Assembly: GCA_945871455.1 (NCBI GenBank)
Contig: CAMBXJ010000311.1
Span: 1-5,629 of the forward strand
DNA: 5,629 nt
Reading direction: 5' to 3'
DNA from: Asaia bogorensis
GTDB taxonomy: Bacteria; Pseudomonadota; Alphaproteobacteria; Acetobacterales; Acetobacteraceae
Numbering within the stretch: the stretch's first letter is position 1; every line of letters starts with the position of its first letter. Under the pieces are notes generated by a model. That model was not told the origin of the DNA, did not search any database, and saw only the letters and a list, made by a program, of their open reading frames with translations. Shown here in pieces: positions 4,639-5,629 of the stretch. Made by a program: the position numbers and the translations under genes.

Positions 4639-5629
4639 ATGCTGCTGATAGAGGCGGACGGCAAGGCGCTGTTCGCGGAACACGGCATCCCCGTGCCGGC
4701 GGGCGTCGTGGTTACGGATGCAACGGGATCGCCGCCCGCGGGCGAAGGCCCGTGGATGATGGCCCCGGGCGAAGGCCCGTGGATGGTGGCCCTGGGCGCC
4801 GGTCCGTGGATGGTGAAGGCACAGGTGCCCGTGGGCGGGCGCGGCAAGGTGGGCGGCATTGCCCGCTGCGCCACCGCCGCCGATGTGTCCCGCGAAACCG
4901 CGCGCATTCTGGGGTCTCGACTGAAAGGCCACCAGGTCGATGCCTGCCTGGTGGAACAGGCCGCGACCGGGGAGGAACGCTATCTGTCGGTGATGGTCGA
5001 CCCCGCCAGCTACGGCCTGCGCGTCATCTGGTCGGCCCAGGGCGGGGTGGACATCGAGCAATCCGGCGCCGCATCCGGTGCTCCTCTGGGCCGGCTCTGC
5101 CCGCCGCATCCGGGCGCGGTATCCGAAGCGCTGGCCGATCTGCTGGCCGATGAACCCGAAGCCTGGCGCGCGCAGGTCGCCGCCATCGGCCACCAACTGG
5201 CCGAACTGCTGATCGATCGCGAACTGGCACTGGCCGAGATCAACCCGCTGTTCGTGTCCGCCGCCGGTTGCGTGGCACGGCGTTCAGATCGACCACGCCA
5301 ACCCCGCATCGCCGCGATGATCGCGGCACGTCCGGCCATATACGTCGATGCCAACCGCAAGCTGCAGGAGGGTTTCGACTATGTCGAACTCGACCCGGAC
5401 GGCGAGATCGGGCTGGTAACGACCGGCGCCGGCCTGTCCATGATGCTGATAGACGAACTGACGGCCCGCGGTGCCAGGCCATTGAACTTCTGCGACATTC
5501 GTACCGGACAGATGCGAGGCTCACCCGAGCGTCTGATTCGGGTGCTGGAATGGATCACGTCGCGCGGGTCGCTGAAGGCGGTGCTGGTGAACATCTTCGC
5601 CGGCATCACCGACCTGTCGGAATTCGCCA
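4639..5629 (+). CDS. ATP-grasp beta subunit of a SucC/MtkA-like acyl-CoA ligase (3' end outside window)
   Basis: An open frame of 330 codons runs off the right edge; SucC-type subunits are about 390 aa, so some 50-80 residues are missing. With an alpha subunit, such enzymes couple NTP cleavage to formation of an acyl-CoA from a carboxylic acid through a phosphohistidine. Matches to SucC in order: LFAEHGIPVPAG (11-22); VKAQVPVGGRGKVGG (59-73) with ATP-contacting K60 and the GGRGK loop; LVEQ then ERYLSVMVD; AEINPL with metal-ligand N202; a TTGAGLSMMLIDEL block; NFCDIRTG near 284-290 where SucC has NFLDVGGG; and LVNIFAGI. Oddities: three tandem 9-residue repeats at 35-61, and an Arg-rich segment after AEINPL that is about 8 residues short and lacks the LDGK motif with the second metal-binding Asp. 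GGGGA at 4625-4629, inside the preceding gene, is the ribosome site. The exact acid substrate (succinate, malate or another) is unknown. Confidence 0.87.
   Translation, partial: MLLIEADGKALFAEHGIPVPAGVVVTDATGSPPAGEGPWMMAPGEGPWMVALGAGPWMVKAQVPVGGRGKVGGIARCATAADVSRETARILGSRLKGHQVDACLVEQAATGEERYLSVMVDPASYGLRVIWSAQGGVDIEQSGAASGAPLGRLCPPHPGAVSEALADLLADEPEAWRAQVAAIGHQLAELLIDRELALAEINPLFVSAAGCVARRSDRPRQPRIAAMIAARPAIYVDANRKLQEGFDYVELDPDGEIGLVTTGAGLSMMLIDELTARGARPLNFCDIRTGQMRGSPERLIRVLEWITSRGSLKAVLVNIFAGITDLSEFA
4741..4821 (+). repeat. Three tandem 27-bp in-frame repeats inside the CoA-ligase gene
   Basis: Units at 4741-4767, 4768-4794 and 4795-4821 encode GEGPWMMAP, GEGPWMVAL and GAGPWMVKA. The first two differ at only two or three bases; the third is more diverged and is the one that carries the family's ATP-binding lysine. 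Removing 18 residues would place that lysine near residue 42, close to position 46 in E. coli SucC, so copies 1 and 2 look like an insertion by duplication. The reading frame is kept because the unit is nine codons. Confidence 0.9.

Noticed and set aside
2841..4907. Very long minus-strand open frame (688 codons) opposite the dehydrogenase and ligase genes
   Set aside because: It lies antisense to two well-supported enzymes and its translation is rich in His, Gly, Ala and Asp from complementing G+C-rich codons, without any family motif. It is a shadow of the plus-strand genes.
1..5629. CRISPR array, tRNA/rRNA gene, insertion sequence or toxin-antitoxin pair
   Set aside because: I saw no spaced direct repeats other than the 27-bp coding repeat, no cloverleaf, no transposase motif and no paired small toxin-antitoxin genes.

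Overview
This is a G+C-rich bacterial window, roughly two thirds G+C by eye with strong G/C preference at third codon positions. It probably comes from an alphaproteobacterium such as an Acetobacteraceae or other Rhodospirillales member. That placement rests on codon use, gene content and protein style only, and no rRNA or other marker gene is present to confirm it.

Left part (1-1285): the window opens on the end of, or a small complete, uncharacterised plus-strand gene (to 230). It converges on a minus-strand DUF938 (METTL26-like) SAM-dependent methyltransferase (313-939). A perfect 10-bp dyad overlaps the end of the first gene and lies between the two. A gene-free stretch of about 350 bp (940-1285) separates the methyltransferase from everything to its right. 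It carries two strong inverted repeats, and no gene was recognised in it.

Right part (1286-5629): all genes here are on the plus strand. First comes a small gene broken by a single-base frameshift (1286-1511, 74 aa if repaired). Next is a dihydropyrimidinase/hydantoinase-family cyclic amidohydrolase (1576-3003) that overlaps a 96-aa companion ORF by 4 nt (3000-3290). After a 180-bp gap come an acyl-CoA dehydrogenase-family flavoprotein (3471-4637) and, one base later, the ATP-grasp beta subunit of a SucC/MtkA-like acyl-CoA ligase (4639 to the window edge). This last gene is open at the right edge; its alpha subunit would be expected just outside.

Together the right half looks like a small catabolic operon. 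A cyclic amide or imide would be opened by the amidohydrolase, the resulting acid activated to a CoA thioester by the ligase, and the acyl-CoA handled by the flavoprotein. The substrate is unknown, and two enzymes depart from their textbook families. The amidohydrolase keeps all six metal ligands but has changed substrate-pocket motifs. The acyl-CoA dehydrogenase has Gln and Gly at the two positions where the catalytic glutamate normally sits. The ligase gene also contains an in-frame triplicated 27-bp repeat immediately before its ATP-binding lysine, and a short arginine-rich segment that may reflect compensating indels.
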